From an uncultured Maribacter sp. (GTDB lineage Bacteria; Bacteroidota; Bacteroidia; Flavobacteriales; Flavobacteriaceae), in NCBI GenBank assembly GCA_947493885.1, contig CANLTE010000003.1, forward strand, positions 62,001 to 126,000: DNA of 64,000 nt. The letters run 5' to 3'. Each line of letters opens with the position of its first letter. Position 1 is the stretch's first letter. The notes under the pieces are model-generated. The model made no database searches and was not told where the DNA came from. It saw nothing but the letters and a program-made list of their open reading frames with translations. The position numbers were made by a program, and so were the translations under genes. Shown here piece after piece: positions 54,751 through 63,232 of the stretch.

Positions 54751-57132
54751 ATGCAATTAGATAAAGACATATCAAATGCTCCAAAGGCAAAACTGCTTAA
54801 AGACTTTATTCCATTAGTCTTGGCATTTTTCTGTGGGCTAACAATACTGTCTTTATATCAAAACATTAGACTATATATAAATGATGTTTTAGATAGTTTT
54901 TTTAATATATCATTTTTGTTATTACTGCTTCACCATATTGGATATGCTTCTGTTGCAGCAATAGTATTAGTTTTCTTATTTAGACATTTAGAACAAAAGG
55001 TGCCAGGACTTGGTTATAAGTCGGTTAGTGCAATATTTATAATCCTACTTTGTGTTGAGGGCTTTTTAATAGAATACTTTATTAAAAACCTTGAACCCCT
55101 TGGAGCCAATATCTTAAATACAGCATTAGTTTTTGACAATAGCGCTTCAATATTGGTTACCATTATGGTAATTATAATAAGCATTGGAATTGCAAAATAC
55201 TTGCTTACATATTTACGATTTACATACAACGCGATAAGTAAAATGTATCCATTTACAATTGTTCTTTTAAGTTTATTTTTGGCAACTTTATACACTTCAA
55301 CAAAGCCAGTTAACGAAAACAAAACTCAGTTTTTAATAACAAACCTTGGAGGACATTTACTAAATTCCAATATATATAAGGGCGAAAAAAAGTTTCCGCT
55401 ACTAAAACCTTCAACGCAAAAAAGTGATTTAGCTCCCTTTTTTATGTTAAAAGAAGAAAAGCCTTCTTTTATATTTATACTAGTAGAAGGGTTAGGAAAT
55501 GATTTCGTTGGAGAAAATAGCAGTTATAAAGCATTCTCACCTTTTTTAAACTCACTTTCTAAGGAGTCACTATATTGGCCAAATTTTCTGAGTAATACAG
55601 GAGAAAGCCATGCGGCAATACCTTCTATAATTGGATCTTTGCCTTTTGGAAATAATGGATTTACAAACGTTTCAAATCGCATTAATAGGCATACGTTCTA
55701 TACTATTTTGAAAGAAAATGGGTATGAAACATCTTTTAATTATGGAGGAAATAGTGCACTAAACTCTTTTGATAAATTTTTAAAAGAAGAGGGGGTAGAA
55801 AACATCATTGATAAAAAGGTTTTTAGTCCTAAGTTCAAACAACAAAACAAAGATAATGCAGGTATTTCATTGGGGTACCCTGATTATGATTTGTTTGAGA
55901 ATTTTAAAAATCGACCTTTTAAAAAGTTGACACCAAGTGTAGATGTTTTTTTAACCCTAAGTTCCAGAAAACCATATTTAATACCAAATAAAGAGGTTTA
56001 CTTAAAAGAGGTAAAAGACATTGTTTCCAATGAGAAATTGAGTTCAAAAAACAAGAAGATTGTTGAAAAAAATAATGAAATTTTTGCAAGTATGCTATAC
56101 ACAGATAGTGCCATTGCTTCATTTATTTCTGCAATAAAAACAACAAAAGCTTTTGAAAACACCATTTTTATAATTACCGGAACACACAATAGTACAGATA
56201 TAAACCGCACCAATAATCTAAAACGCTATCAAGTTCCATTGTTGATTTACAGTCCTTTATTAAGAGTTTCTCATAATATAAACACATTAGCTTCTCATGT
56301 AGATATTATTCCATCATTAGTAAGCATGTTAAAGAAGTCTCATAATATAGAAGTTCCTTCTGAAGTAGCTTGGCTAGGAGATAATTTATACAATTCAAGG
56401 GTGTTTCGTGAAGAAAAAGAAATTCCATTACTTAGGTCCAATAATACCATTAGAGATTACATAGCTGGCAATGTTTTTTTATCTGACAATGAGATATACA
56501 CTTTAGATGAAAAACTAAACAGGAAAAGTAATGATAATTCAGGGGTAAAAGAAAATATCAATAAAAAATTCAGATATTTTAAATCAGTTAATAAATACGT
56601 GGTTTCACAAAATAGAATAATACCTAAAGATGATTCTTTGTTGGCAGAAAATATAATTTCGTTTTCTAAAGAAGAGTTGGTTTGGTTACAGAGTGTTTTT
56701 AATGGAAACGATTATGATGATGCTTATTTTAAAGCAAGAAGCTTAGCCTTTAAGAAAAAGTGGGGCAAAGCATTGTTATTGTGTAAATATATATTGTATA
56801 ACATTCCGAGGCATGTAGATACCGAGATACTAATGGGGAGAATACATTCTTGGAAAGGAGATTATTTAAAATCTGCTGAAATACTTGAAAAAGTAGTACT
56901 TACTTATCCTAACTATGCCGACGGTTATGCCGCATTACTAGATACTTATTATTGGTCAGAGATAAATTATAAAGCAAAAGACCTAATGAATTGGATGCTG
57001 GAAAATAATATTGAAGATGAAAATGTTACTAAAAAATTGAAAAGAGCTATAGAGTTTCTAAAAAAAAGCTCATCAAATGTAAAAAAGGAGAACATCACTA
57101 CAATTAAACAAGACATTGCACAGTTAGAATAA
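54751..57132 (+). CDS. LtaS/MdoB-type membrane transferase with C-terminal TPRs
   Basis: A 793-aa protein with about five N-terminal membrane helices (within 15-180), an alkaline-phosphatase/sulfatase-fold domain (about 230-540), and a TPR-like region (about 655-760). The sulfatase part has ILVEGLGNDF, SNTGESHAAIPSIIGSLPFG (likely nucleophile region), and SHVDIIPSLVSML. At the site where relatives have Asp-His (as in GDHxx) this protein has TGTHN, with no Asp, so the metal site may be altered. By analogy it could transfer phospho-glycerol or phospho-ethanolamine to the polymer. TPRs resemble those of the next gene's product. Confidence 0.82.
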   Translation: MQLDKDISNAPKAKLLKDFIPLVLAFFCGLTILSLYQNIRLYINDVLDSFFNISFLLLLLHHIGYASVAAIVLVFLFRHLEQKVPGLGYKSVSAIFIILLCVEGFLIEYFIKNLEPLGANILNTALVFDNSASILVTIMVIIISIGIAKYLLTYLRFTYNAISKMYPFTIVLLSLFLATLYTSTKPVNENKTQFLITNLGGHLLNSNIYKGEKKFPLLKPSTQKSDLAPFFMLKEEKPSFIFILVEGLGNDFVGENSSYKAFSPFLNSLSKESLYWPNFLSNTGESHAAIPSIIGSLPFGNNGFTNVSNRINRHTFYTILKENGYETSFNYGGNSALNSFDKFLKEEGVENIIDKKVFSPKFKQQNKDNAGISLGYPDYDLFENFKNRPFKKLTPSVDVFLTLSSRKPYLIPNKEVYLKEVKDIVSNEKLSSKNKKIVEKNNEIFASMLYTDSAIASFISAIKTTKAFENTIFIITGTHNSTDINRTNNLKRYQVPLLIYSPLLRVSHNINTLASHVDIIPSLVSMLKKSHNIEVPSEVAWLGDNLYNSRVFREEKEIPLLRSNNTIRDYIAGNVFLSDNEIYTLDEKLNRKSNDNSGVKENINKKFRYFKSVNKYVVSQNRIIPKDDSLLAENIISFSKEELVWLQSVFNGNDYDDAYFKARSLAFKKKWGKALLLCKYILYNIPRHVDTEILMGRIHSWKGDYLKSAEILEKVVLTYPNYADGYAALLDTYYWSEINYKAKDLMNWMLENNIEDENVTKKLKRAIEFLKKSSSNVKKENITTIKQDIAQLE

Positions 57133-57134
57133 AG

Positions 57135-58343
57135 ATGAAATTATTTCGCTTATACATATTAACTTCAAGTTTACTCATCAGTATGATGGTTGGGGCTCAA
57201 GAATATGATTATGCTGGAGATCCAGACAAATCGTTTTTTGCAGCCAGAGATTTGGCATTTAGCGGAGAAACTGCTCAGGCACGTGACACCTTACGGTTGA
57301 TACTAAGTAGATACCCAGAGTATGTAGATGTACGCAATTTGTTAGCAAAAACATATAGTTGGGACAAAAAATATGATGAAGCTAGAAAACATTTCAATAA
57401 AATAACCTCTAAAGATAAAGAGAATAAAGAAGTTTGGTTGGCAGCAGTAAAAAATGAGATTTATGCTCAAAATTACCACACAGCCCTTGGGCTTGCCAAT
57501 AAATCACTAAAACACTTATCAAACGATTCAGATTTATTGGCTTTAAAAGAAGAGGCCTTAAGTAACTTAACAAAGCAAACAAACAAAGATTCTGTTGAGG
57601 TAAAAAAAGATTCTAAAAACAGTGTTGTCATTAGCAATTCATTTGAAGTATATGATATTGTTTTTGATCCAATGTATTATGCCAGTTTGGAATACAAAAG
57701 AGAAACAAAATATGGTTCAGTAATACCTAGAGTTAATTATAGTAATAGATTTAACATTAACGGTACACAATATGAAATAGATGCGTACCCAAAATTTTCA
57801 AAGAAATTTTATGGTTATTTAAATTACGGGTATTCCAAAGCTAAAACGTATCCGTCTCATAAAATGGCTGCCGAAGTATATACCAATTTCTCTAAAGCTT
57901 TTGAGGCTTCATTAGGGTATAAGTTTATGGACTTTACCTCAATAAAAGCTAATATTTTTACAGGTAGCTTTGGATTATATAAAGGAAATTATTACGCATC
58001 GTTGCGTCCATACATTACCTTAAGTTCTCAAAATCAATTTGGTGGTTCAGGGAATGTTCTTGTTCGAAAATATCTAAAACATGAAGAAAACTATTTAGGC
58101 GTTTCTTTAGGTATAGGATATTCACCTGAACTACAACAATTAATAGATGGAGATACTGTTTTAGCTGAAACACAATTGTTTATAGAGTCCCAAAGACTAC
58201 GAATAGAATATCAATTTTCGAATAAAAGCAAAACAAACTTATATCAAACAAACCTTGGTTTTACTAGACAAGAGCTAGCTTTTGTTCCTGGAAAATTTAT
58301 GTGGTCCATTTCTGCAGGAATTATTTACCATGTAAAGTTTTAA
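57135..58343 (+). CDS. TPR plus YaiO-type outer-membrane beta-barrel protein
   Basis: A 402-aa exported protein: signal peptide (FRLYILTSSLLISMMVGAQ, cut near 22), TPR-type helices (about 30-140) and a C-terminal beta-barrel of YaiO type (about 170-402; VIPRVNYSNRF, YEIDAYPKF, LNYGYSKAKTYPSHKMAAEVY, GIIYHVKF ending in an aromatic-type final strand). YaiO-like barrels in exopolysaccharide loci are thought to serve as export ports. The TPR part is similar to the tail of the preceding transferase, which suggests that both bind each other or the same polymer. Last gene of the six-gene run. Confidence 0.87.
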   Translation: MKLFRLYILTSSLLISMMVGAQEYDYAGDPDKSFFAARDLAFSGETAQARDTLRLILSRYPEYVDVRNLLAKTYSWDKKYDEARKHFNKITSKDKENKEVWLAAVKNEIYAQNYHTALGLANKSLKHLSNDSDLLALKEEALSNLTKQTNKDSVEVKKDSKNSVVISNSFEVYDIVFDPMYYASLEYKRETKYGSVIPRVNYSNRFNINGTQYEIDAYPKFSKKFYGYLNYGYSKAKTYPSHKMAAEVYTNFSKAFEASLGYKFMDFTSIKANIFTGSFGLYKGNYYASLRPYITLSSQNQFGGSGNVLVRKYLKHEENYLGVSLGIGYSPELQQLIDGDTVLAETQLFIESQRLRIEYQFSNKSKTNLYQTNLGFTRQELAFVPGKFMWSISAGIIYHVKF

Positions 58344-58397
58344 AGTGATATCATAAGGCGTTTTCACAACAGTTTTTTTTAGATTCACCACAATTTA

Positions 58398-58428
58398 TTG
58401 TTTTGTTATAACGTTATATTTATGTTTG
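58398..58428 (+). promoter_or_regulatory. Promoter of the twin micro-ORF unit
   Basis: TTG at 58398-58400, a 20-base spacer and TATGTTTG at 58421-58428, matching TTG / TAnnTTTG. It would give a leader of about 45 bases before the first micro-ORF. Confidence 0.6.
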
Positions 58429-58480
58429 ATACAAGTAAAAAGACCCAAATCAATTAAATATTAATTAACCTATTTGTACC

Positions 58481-58579
58481 ATGTTATACGATACCTACGG
58501 AGAAGAGTATTTAGAATTTCTCCAAGACTTAAATGAGATTTTGAGTCTAAACGAGTTAGTTGAATTAGATTATATGTAA
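58481..58579 (+). CDS. Micro-protein 1 (32 aa), YLxFxxDLNEIL family
   Basis: An ATG opens a 32-codon frame ending at 58579. The product is acidic and probably helical, with the core YLEFLQDLNEIL at residues 10-21. The next frame (58612-58713) encodes the same core, YLSFIEDLNEIL, with different synonymous codons (GAC/GAT, AAT/AAC, GAG/GAA, ATT/ATA, TTG/TTA), which is what selection on the protein would leave. It has its own promoter and a terminator behind the second ORF. No known family; function unknown. Confidence 0.72.
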   Translation: MLYDTYGEEYLEFLQDLNEILSLNELVELDYM

Positions 58580-58611
58580 CCCAAATTAGATGTTAACCTA
58601 AAACCTAAGTT

Positions 58612-58713
58612 ATGGCAAATAAAAATTCAAATAGTGCAGCTTATTTAAGCTTTATTGAAGATTTAAACGAAATATTAGTTGATATAGAAGTTAGTAAGTT
58701 AAGTTTTTCATAA
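58612..58713 (+). CDS. Micro-protein 2 (33 aa), YLxFxxDLNEIL family
   Basis: A 33-codon frame, 32 bases after micro-protein 1, with core YLSFIEDLNEIL at residues 11-22. Outside the core the pair differ: N terminus NKNSNSAA here against DTYGEE, and C terminus VSKLSFS. Both frames are preceded by a TTAACCT stretch. The unit ends in a perfect terminator that also serves rpoD. The pair could be regulators, toxin-like peptides or peptide precursors; nothing here decides between them. Confidence 0.72.
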   Translation: MANKNSNSAAYLSFIEDLNEILVDIEVSKLSFS

Positions 58714-58734
58714 ACAAATAAGTTTAAAATATAT

Positions 58735-58766
58735 AAAAAGGAGCTACAATATTGTAGCTCCTTTTT
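58735..58766. terminator. Perfect bidirectional terminator between micro-ORFs and rpoD
   Basis: A 32-base perfect palindrome; arms AAAAAGGAGCTACAAT and ATTGTAGCTCCTTTTT. The A/T runs on both ends allow termination from both directions; it lies 26 bases from the rpoD stop. Confidence 0.92.
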
Positions 58767-58792
58767 GGTAAAAGAAAGTAACATGCAAAATA

Positions 58793-59656
58793 CTACCCTA
58801 AGTAGCCCTTAAGTAATTTGTTTTTAGAGTTGTGTCTAAGTTTTTTAATTGCCTTTTCACGTATTTGTCTTACCCGCTCTCGAGTTAAATCAAAAGTTTG
58901 CCCAATTTCAGCAAGTGTCATAGACTGTTGGTCCCCAATACCATAGTATAGTCTAACAACATCAGATTCTCTCGGAGAAAGCGTTTTAAGAGCTCTGTTT
59001 ACCTCGGTATTTAAAGATTGCTGTAACAGTGTTTTATCTGGTTCAGGAGATTCATTAACATTTAAAACGTCGTATAGACTAGAATCTTCTCCATCTCTTA
59101 ACGGTGCATCCATAGAAACATGTCTACCAGAATTTTTAAGCGATTGTTTAACCTCGGTTACCGTCATTTCTAATTCCTTAGCAATTTCTTCAGGTGATGG
59201 AGGTCTCTCGTTAGTTTGCTCTAAATATGAAAAGGTCTTTTTTATTTTATTAATAGAGCCAATCTTATTTAAGGGAAGCCTAACAATACGTGATTGTTCT
59301 GCAAGAGCTTGTAAAATGGATTGTCTAATCCACCAAACTGCATACGATATAAATTTAAATCCTCTGGTTTCGTCAAATCGTGTTGCTGCTTTTACAAGTC
59401 CAAGGTTACCTTCATTAATTAAATCCGGTAATTTTAATCCTTGATTTTGATACTGCTTTGCAACCGAAACTACAAATCTTAAATTAGCATTGGTTAATTT
59501 TTCTAATGCCTTTTGGTCTCCTTTTTTTATCAACTGGGCTAACTCAACCTCTTCGTCGGCAGTAATAAGGTCTATTTTGCTTATATCTTGTAAGTATTTA
59601 TCTAATGATTTGGATTCTCTATTGGTTACTTGCTTTATAATTTTGAGTTGCCTCAT
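58793..59656 (-). CDS. rpoD: Primary sigma factor RpoD (Bacteroidetes type)
   Basis: A 287-aa group 1 sigma factor. It lacks region 1.1, as is normal for Bacteroidetes (SigABfr type). Region 1.2 starts at about 15 ([10 protein letters not shown]), region 2 follows with [44 protein letters not shown], region 3 is about 135-200 and region 4 ends with the DNA-binding helix [18 protein letters not shown]. This factor should read the TTG / TAnnTTTG promoters found across this window. Confidence 0.96.
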   Translation of the reverse strand: MRQLKIIKQVTNRESKSLDKYLQDISKIDLITADEEVELAQLIKKGDQKALEKLTNANLRFVVSVAKQYQNQGLKLPDLINEGNLGLVKAATRFDETRGFKFISYAVWWIRQSILQALAEQSRIVRLPLNKIGSINKIKKTFSYLEQTNERPPSPEEIAKELEMTVTEVKQSLKNSGRHVSMDAPLRDGEDSSLYDVLNVNESPEPDKTLLQQSLNTEVNRALKTLSPRESDVVRLYYGIGDQQSMTLAEIGQTFDLTRERVRQIREKAIKKLRHNSKNKLLKGYLG

Positions 59657-59782
59657 ATAATGTTATTTATAGTTAGGAAAAGAATAAGGGTTTAACTTAC
59701 ATTTTTATTATTTGTTTTCCAAAGAGATAGTAAACTTATTATACAATACTTATTAAAAAAGTAAGAATAAACTTTCTGGTTA

Positions 59783-59811
59783 TTGAGTTTGTATTTCCTT
59801 TACTATTTTTG
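59783..59811 (+). promoter_or_regulatory. Promoter of the DUF6155-type gene
   Basis: TTG at 59783-59785, an 18-base spacer, and TATTTTTG at 59804-59811. The ATG at 59820 lies 8 bases beyond, leaving almost no leader. Confidence 0.6.
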
Positions 59812-59819
59812 AACTTAAT

Positions 59820-60329
59820 ATGAGCAAAAGAGCACTTAAAGTCTATTTACTAGAACTTCCAAAAAAAGAGCTAGAAGAGCAACTATTAGATTTATATAAT
59901 AGGTTTCCTGCGGTAAAAGAATATTATAATTTTGTTTTTAATCCTAAAGAGGATAAGTTAATGCAAGAAGCAAAAACAAAAATTTCTAATGAGTATTTTC
60001 CGGTAAAACGTAGACGACCCAAAATGAGAAGGTCAGTTGCTCATAAATTTATAAAAAACTTTATAAATTTAGGGGTGGAACCTATGTTAATAGCAGATTT
60101 AATGTGTTATAATATTGAAATTGCCCAAACCTTTGAAAAGGATAAAAAAGTACCAGAAGCATTTTATAAAAGTATGTTGAATTCTTTCACCGAGTTAGTT
60201 CAGTTTTTAGCGGTAAATGGTTTGCTTCCAAATTTTAAGGAACGTTTGGTTAAGGTGTACAACTTCACTCAGAATGAAAATTGGATATTTAAAGAGGAAT
60301 TTTCTAAAGCCTTAGATATAATAGACTAG
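59820..60329 (+). CDS. DUF6155-type helical protein
   Basis: A 169-aa basic, helical, cytoplasmic protein: KVYLLELPKKELEEQLLDLY at the start, KEYYNFVFNPKEDKLMQEAK, and a Lys/Arg-rich stretch VKRRRPKMRRS. I recognise the family as DUF6155 but know no function. The basic patch suggests nucleic-acid binding. It starts divergently from rpoD with its own promoter. Confidence 0.8.
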   Translation: MSKRALKVYLLELPKKELEEQLLDLYNRFPAVKEYYNFVFNPKEDKLMQEAKTKISNEYFPVKRRRPKMRRSVAHKFIKNFINLGVEPMLIADLMCYNIEIAQTFEKDKKVPEAFYKSMLNSFTELVQFLAVNGLLPNFKERLVKVYNFTQNENWIFKEEFSKALDIID

Positions 60330-60457
60330 CAACATATTTGGTTGATGTTTATTTAAATATTTTTTTCAATTTTTAAGTATATATTTCTTTTAAGTACAAA
60401 AAACTCCTAATTTTGGTAGATTACGTTATTACGAAAACTTAAAATTAAAAAATCCCT

Positions 60458-61969
60458 TTGGAGTTACAAAAAGAGACAAGCGAAAAGTCACTATATGATT
60501 ATCAAATAGAGGATCTTAAAACTATTTTCAAATACTTCGAGGAAGCGCCAACAAATACAAATTTGTTATATCAGTTACCAACTGGTGGTGGAAAAACGGT
60601 AGTATTTTCTGAAATAGCTCGCAGGTTTATTGAGCAAAATAATAAGAAAGTTGTTGTACTAACGCATAGAATAGAGCTTAGTACGCAAACTTCAAAAATG
60701 TTAGAAGGTTTTGGTGTAAAAAATAAAATCATAAATAGTCATGTAAAAGAGTTAAAGGACCAAGATGAATTTATGTGCTTTGTTGCCATGGTTGAAACCT
60801 TAAACAACCGACTTCAAGAAGAAAAGGTTGAAATTAATAATATTGGTTTGGTAATTATTGATGAAGCTCATTATAATTCTTTCAGAAAATTATTTAAGTA
60901 TTTCGACAATTCTTTTATACTTGGAGTTACGGCAACACCTTTAAGTTCCAATATTAAGTTGCCAATGAAGGACAATTATAAAAAATTAATTGTCGGTGAA
61001 TCCATTTCATCTTTAATAAAAAGAAAATTTCTTGCTAAGGCAAACATGTATAGTTATGATGTTAGCTTACAGGGGTTAAAATTAGGAATAAATGGTGATT
61101 ATACGGTAAAATCTTCTGACGAGTTATATGGTAATCAAAGTATGTTAGGTAAGTTAGTTACTGCATATAGCGAGATTTCTGAAGGTAAAAAAACGCTTAT
61201 TTTTAATAACGGAATAAACACCTCTCTTTACGTTTATGAGACGTTTAAAAAGGCTGGGTATGATATTAGACATTTAGATAATAAAAATACAGCGGCAGAG
61301 CGAAAGGAAATTTTAAAATGGTTTTCAGAGACACCAAATGCCATATTAACCTCAGTAAGTATACTTACTACTGGCTTTGATGAACCAACCGTTGAGACTA
61401 TTATTTTGAATAGAGCTACACGATCGTTAACACTGTATTTTCAAATGATTGGTAGAGGGTCTCGTGTTTTACCTAATAAAAAGGAATTTACGGTAGTAGA
61501 TTTAGGAAATAACATTGCACGTTTTGGAATGTGGGATGCGCCAATGGATTGGCAGGAAATTTTCCATTTTCCAGATTTTTTCCTTGAAAACATTAAGAAC
61601 GATGAGGACATAGAACGGGACTTTATATACAAAATGCCAGATAGTCTTCGTCAGGAATTTGCAAAATCAAAAAATATAGAATTTGATATAAAGGCAGAAT
61701 ATAAAAAAGGATTTGCAGAAGGTATAAAATCTAAGGTCGTGTTAGACCGAAGTATAGAACAACATGCGCAAATATGTGTAGAAAATGCTGAAGATGTTTT
61801 TGATGCCAGAATTTTAGCTAAAAAACTAAAAGAAGAAATATCTTTTAGAGTAAAACAGTATTCGTATTGTATTATGAATAATACAAAAAATTATAAAGAA
61901 TGGCTGGAAGAAGATTATGAACGTAGATTACGTTCTAGTATTTCAAAAAAGTTTGCATCAAAGATGTAG
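60458..61969 (+). CDS. DEAD/DEAH-box (SF2) helicase
   Basis: A 503-aa SF2 helicase. Motif I LPTGGGKT (near 45), Ia VLTHRIEL, II IIDEAH, III VTATPL, then IV-VI regions (TLIFNNGINTS, ILTTGFDEPT, QMIGRGSRVLP). After the two RecA lobes the last 150 residues are helical and charged. A TTG start at 60458 fits; no ATG lies near it. It resembles the Bacteroidetes helicases of UvrB/Rad25-like type; DNA repair or RNA work cannot be told apart. Confidence 0.9.
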   Translation: MELQKETSEKSLYDYQIEDLKTIFKYFEEAPTNTNLLYQLPTGGGKTVVFSEIARRFIEQNNKKVVVLTHRIELSTQTSKMLEGFGVKNKIINSHVKELKDQDEFMCFVAMVETLNNRLQEEKVEINNIGLVIIDEAHYNSFRKLFKYFDNSFILGVTATPLSSNIKLPMKDNYKKLIVGESISSLIKRKFLAKANMYSYDVSLQGLKLGINGDYTVKSSDELYGNQSMLGKLVTAYSEISEGKKTLIFNNGINTSLYVYETFKKAGYDIRHLDNKNTAAERKEILKWFSETPNAILTSVSILTTGFDEPTVETIILNRATRSLTLYFQMIGRGSRVLPNKKEFTVVDLGNNIARFGMWDAPMDWQEIFHFPDFFLENIKNDEDIERDFIYKMPDSLRQEFAKSKNIEFDIKAEYKKGFAEGIKSKVVLDRSIEQHAQICVENAEDVFDARILAKKLKEEISFRVKQYSYCIMNNTKNYKEWLEEDYERRLRSSISKKFASKM

Positions 61970-61972
61970 AAA

Positions 61973-63208
61973 ATGCAAATAAATGGGTTTAAGGTATTAA
62001 TTATTGGTTTTGTATGGCCAGAACCTACTTCAACAGCTGCAGGACAGCGTATGTTGCAGCTCATTGAGCAACTACTAAAAGCCCAATATAAAATTACCTT
62101 TGCATCCACCGCAAAAAAAACAGAGCTCACCTTTGACTTATCTAAGATTAGAGTTGCCGAAAAGGAAATTACTTTAAATAGCTCCTCATTTGATGATTTC
62201 GTTAGGGAATTGAATCCTGATGTTGTTTTTTTTGACCGTTTTATAATTGAAGAACAGTTTGGCTGGCGCGTGGAAGAAAATGTTCCTAATGCCCTAAGAG
62301 TTTTAAATACCGAGGATTTACACTCACTACGCAATTCAAGAGAAAAGGCTTTAAAACAAAAGATTAATTTTTCAACTGATTTTTGGAAAGCTCAGGATAT
62401 AACCAAAAGAGAAATCGCCAGTATTTTAAGGTCAGACATATCAGTAATTATTTCTTCCCATGAAATGCATTTGTTGGAAGATGAAATAGGCTTAGATAAA
62501 AATTTATTGCTGTTTTTACCATTTATGTTTTCAAAAGTTGATGATAGTCCTTTAAGTTTTGAATCACGTAAAGATTTTGTATGCATTGGAAATGGAAAAC
62601 ATGCTCCTAATGTTGATGTCATTGTTACATTAAAGAAAGATATTTGGCCAATTATAAGGAAACAATTACCCGATGCACAATTACATATTTATGGAGCTTA
62701 TTTACCTGAACATGTTAATCAAATGCATAACGTAAAAGAAGGGTTTATAATTCAGGGCTGGGCAGAAAACGATTTGGATGTTATGTCTAAGTCTAAAGTC
62801 TGCTTAGCACCGATCAATTATGGAGCAGGAATAAAAGGAAAACTTTTTACCGCTATGCGGTCTGGTACGCCAAGTGTAACAACAACGGTAGGGGCAGAGG
62901 GTATTCTATTTGGTGAAAGTTGGAGTGGTGTAATTACAAAGAATACTTTGGATTTTGTTGAAAATGCTGTTAAGCTATACACAGATAAAGCTGAATGGAA
63001 ACAAGCTCAAAAAATTGGTTTTAAGATTATAAATAACGCTTATAATGCTACAGATTTGGGAAGTGTTTTATTAGATAAAATAGCAGATGTTAGAAAAACA
63101 CTGAGCCAACATAGGAGCACTAATTTTATAGGAAGCGTTTTACAGCATCAAAGCATGAAAAGCACTAAATACATGTCGCGCTGGATAGCATTAAAAAATA
63201 AGAAATAG
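61973..63208 (+). CDS. GT4-like (group 1) glycosyltransferase
   Basis: A 411-aa GT-B glycosyltransferase: N-terminal LIIGFVWPEPTSTAAGQRML, and a C-terminal nucleotide-sugar domain with VCIGNGKHAPNVDVI, PDAQLHIYGAYLP, IIQGWAENDLDVMSKSKV, PINYGAGIKGKLFTAMRSG (donor-binding loop), SVTTTVGAEGI. It has no membrane helix. The donor and acceptor are unknown; it follows the helicase with a 3-base gap, so the two are probably co-transcribed. Confidence 0.85.
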   Translation: MQINGFKVLIIGFVWPEPTSTAAGQRMLQLIEQLLKAQYKITFASTAKKTELTFDLSKIRVAEKEITLNSSSFDDFVRELNPDVVFFDRFIIEEQFGWRVEENVPNALRVLNTEDLHSLRNSREKALKQKINFSTDFWKAQDITKREIASILRSDISVIISSHEMHLLEDEIGLDKNLLLFLPFMFSKVDDSPLSFESRKDFVCIGNGKHAPNVDVIVTLKKDIWPIIRKQLPDAQLHIYGAYLPEHVNQMHNVKEGFIIQGWAENDLDVMSKSKVCLAPINYGAGIKGKLFTAMRSGTPSVTTTVGAEGILFGESWSGVITKNTLDFVENAVKLYTDKAEWKQAQKIGFKIINNAYNATDLGSVLLDKIADVRKTLSQHRSTNFIGSVLQHQSMKSTKYMSRWIALKNKK

Positions 63209-63211
63209 CTG

Positions 63212-63219
63212 TAACTTTG
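63212..63219 (+). promoter_or_regulatory. -7 box upstream of menB
   Basis: TAACTTTG matches TAnnTTTG and lies 13 bases before the menB ATG. No TTG is found at the -33 position. Confidence 0.3.
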
Positions 63220-63232
63220 GATACAAATAATT

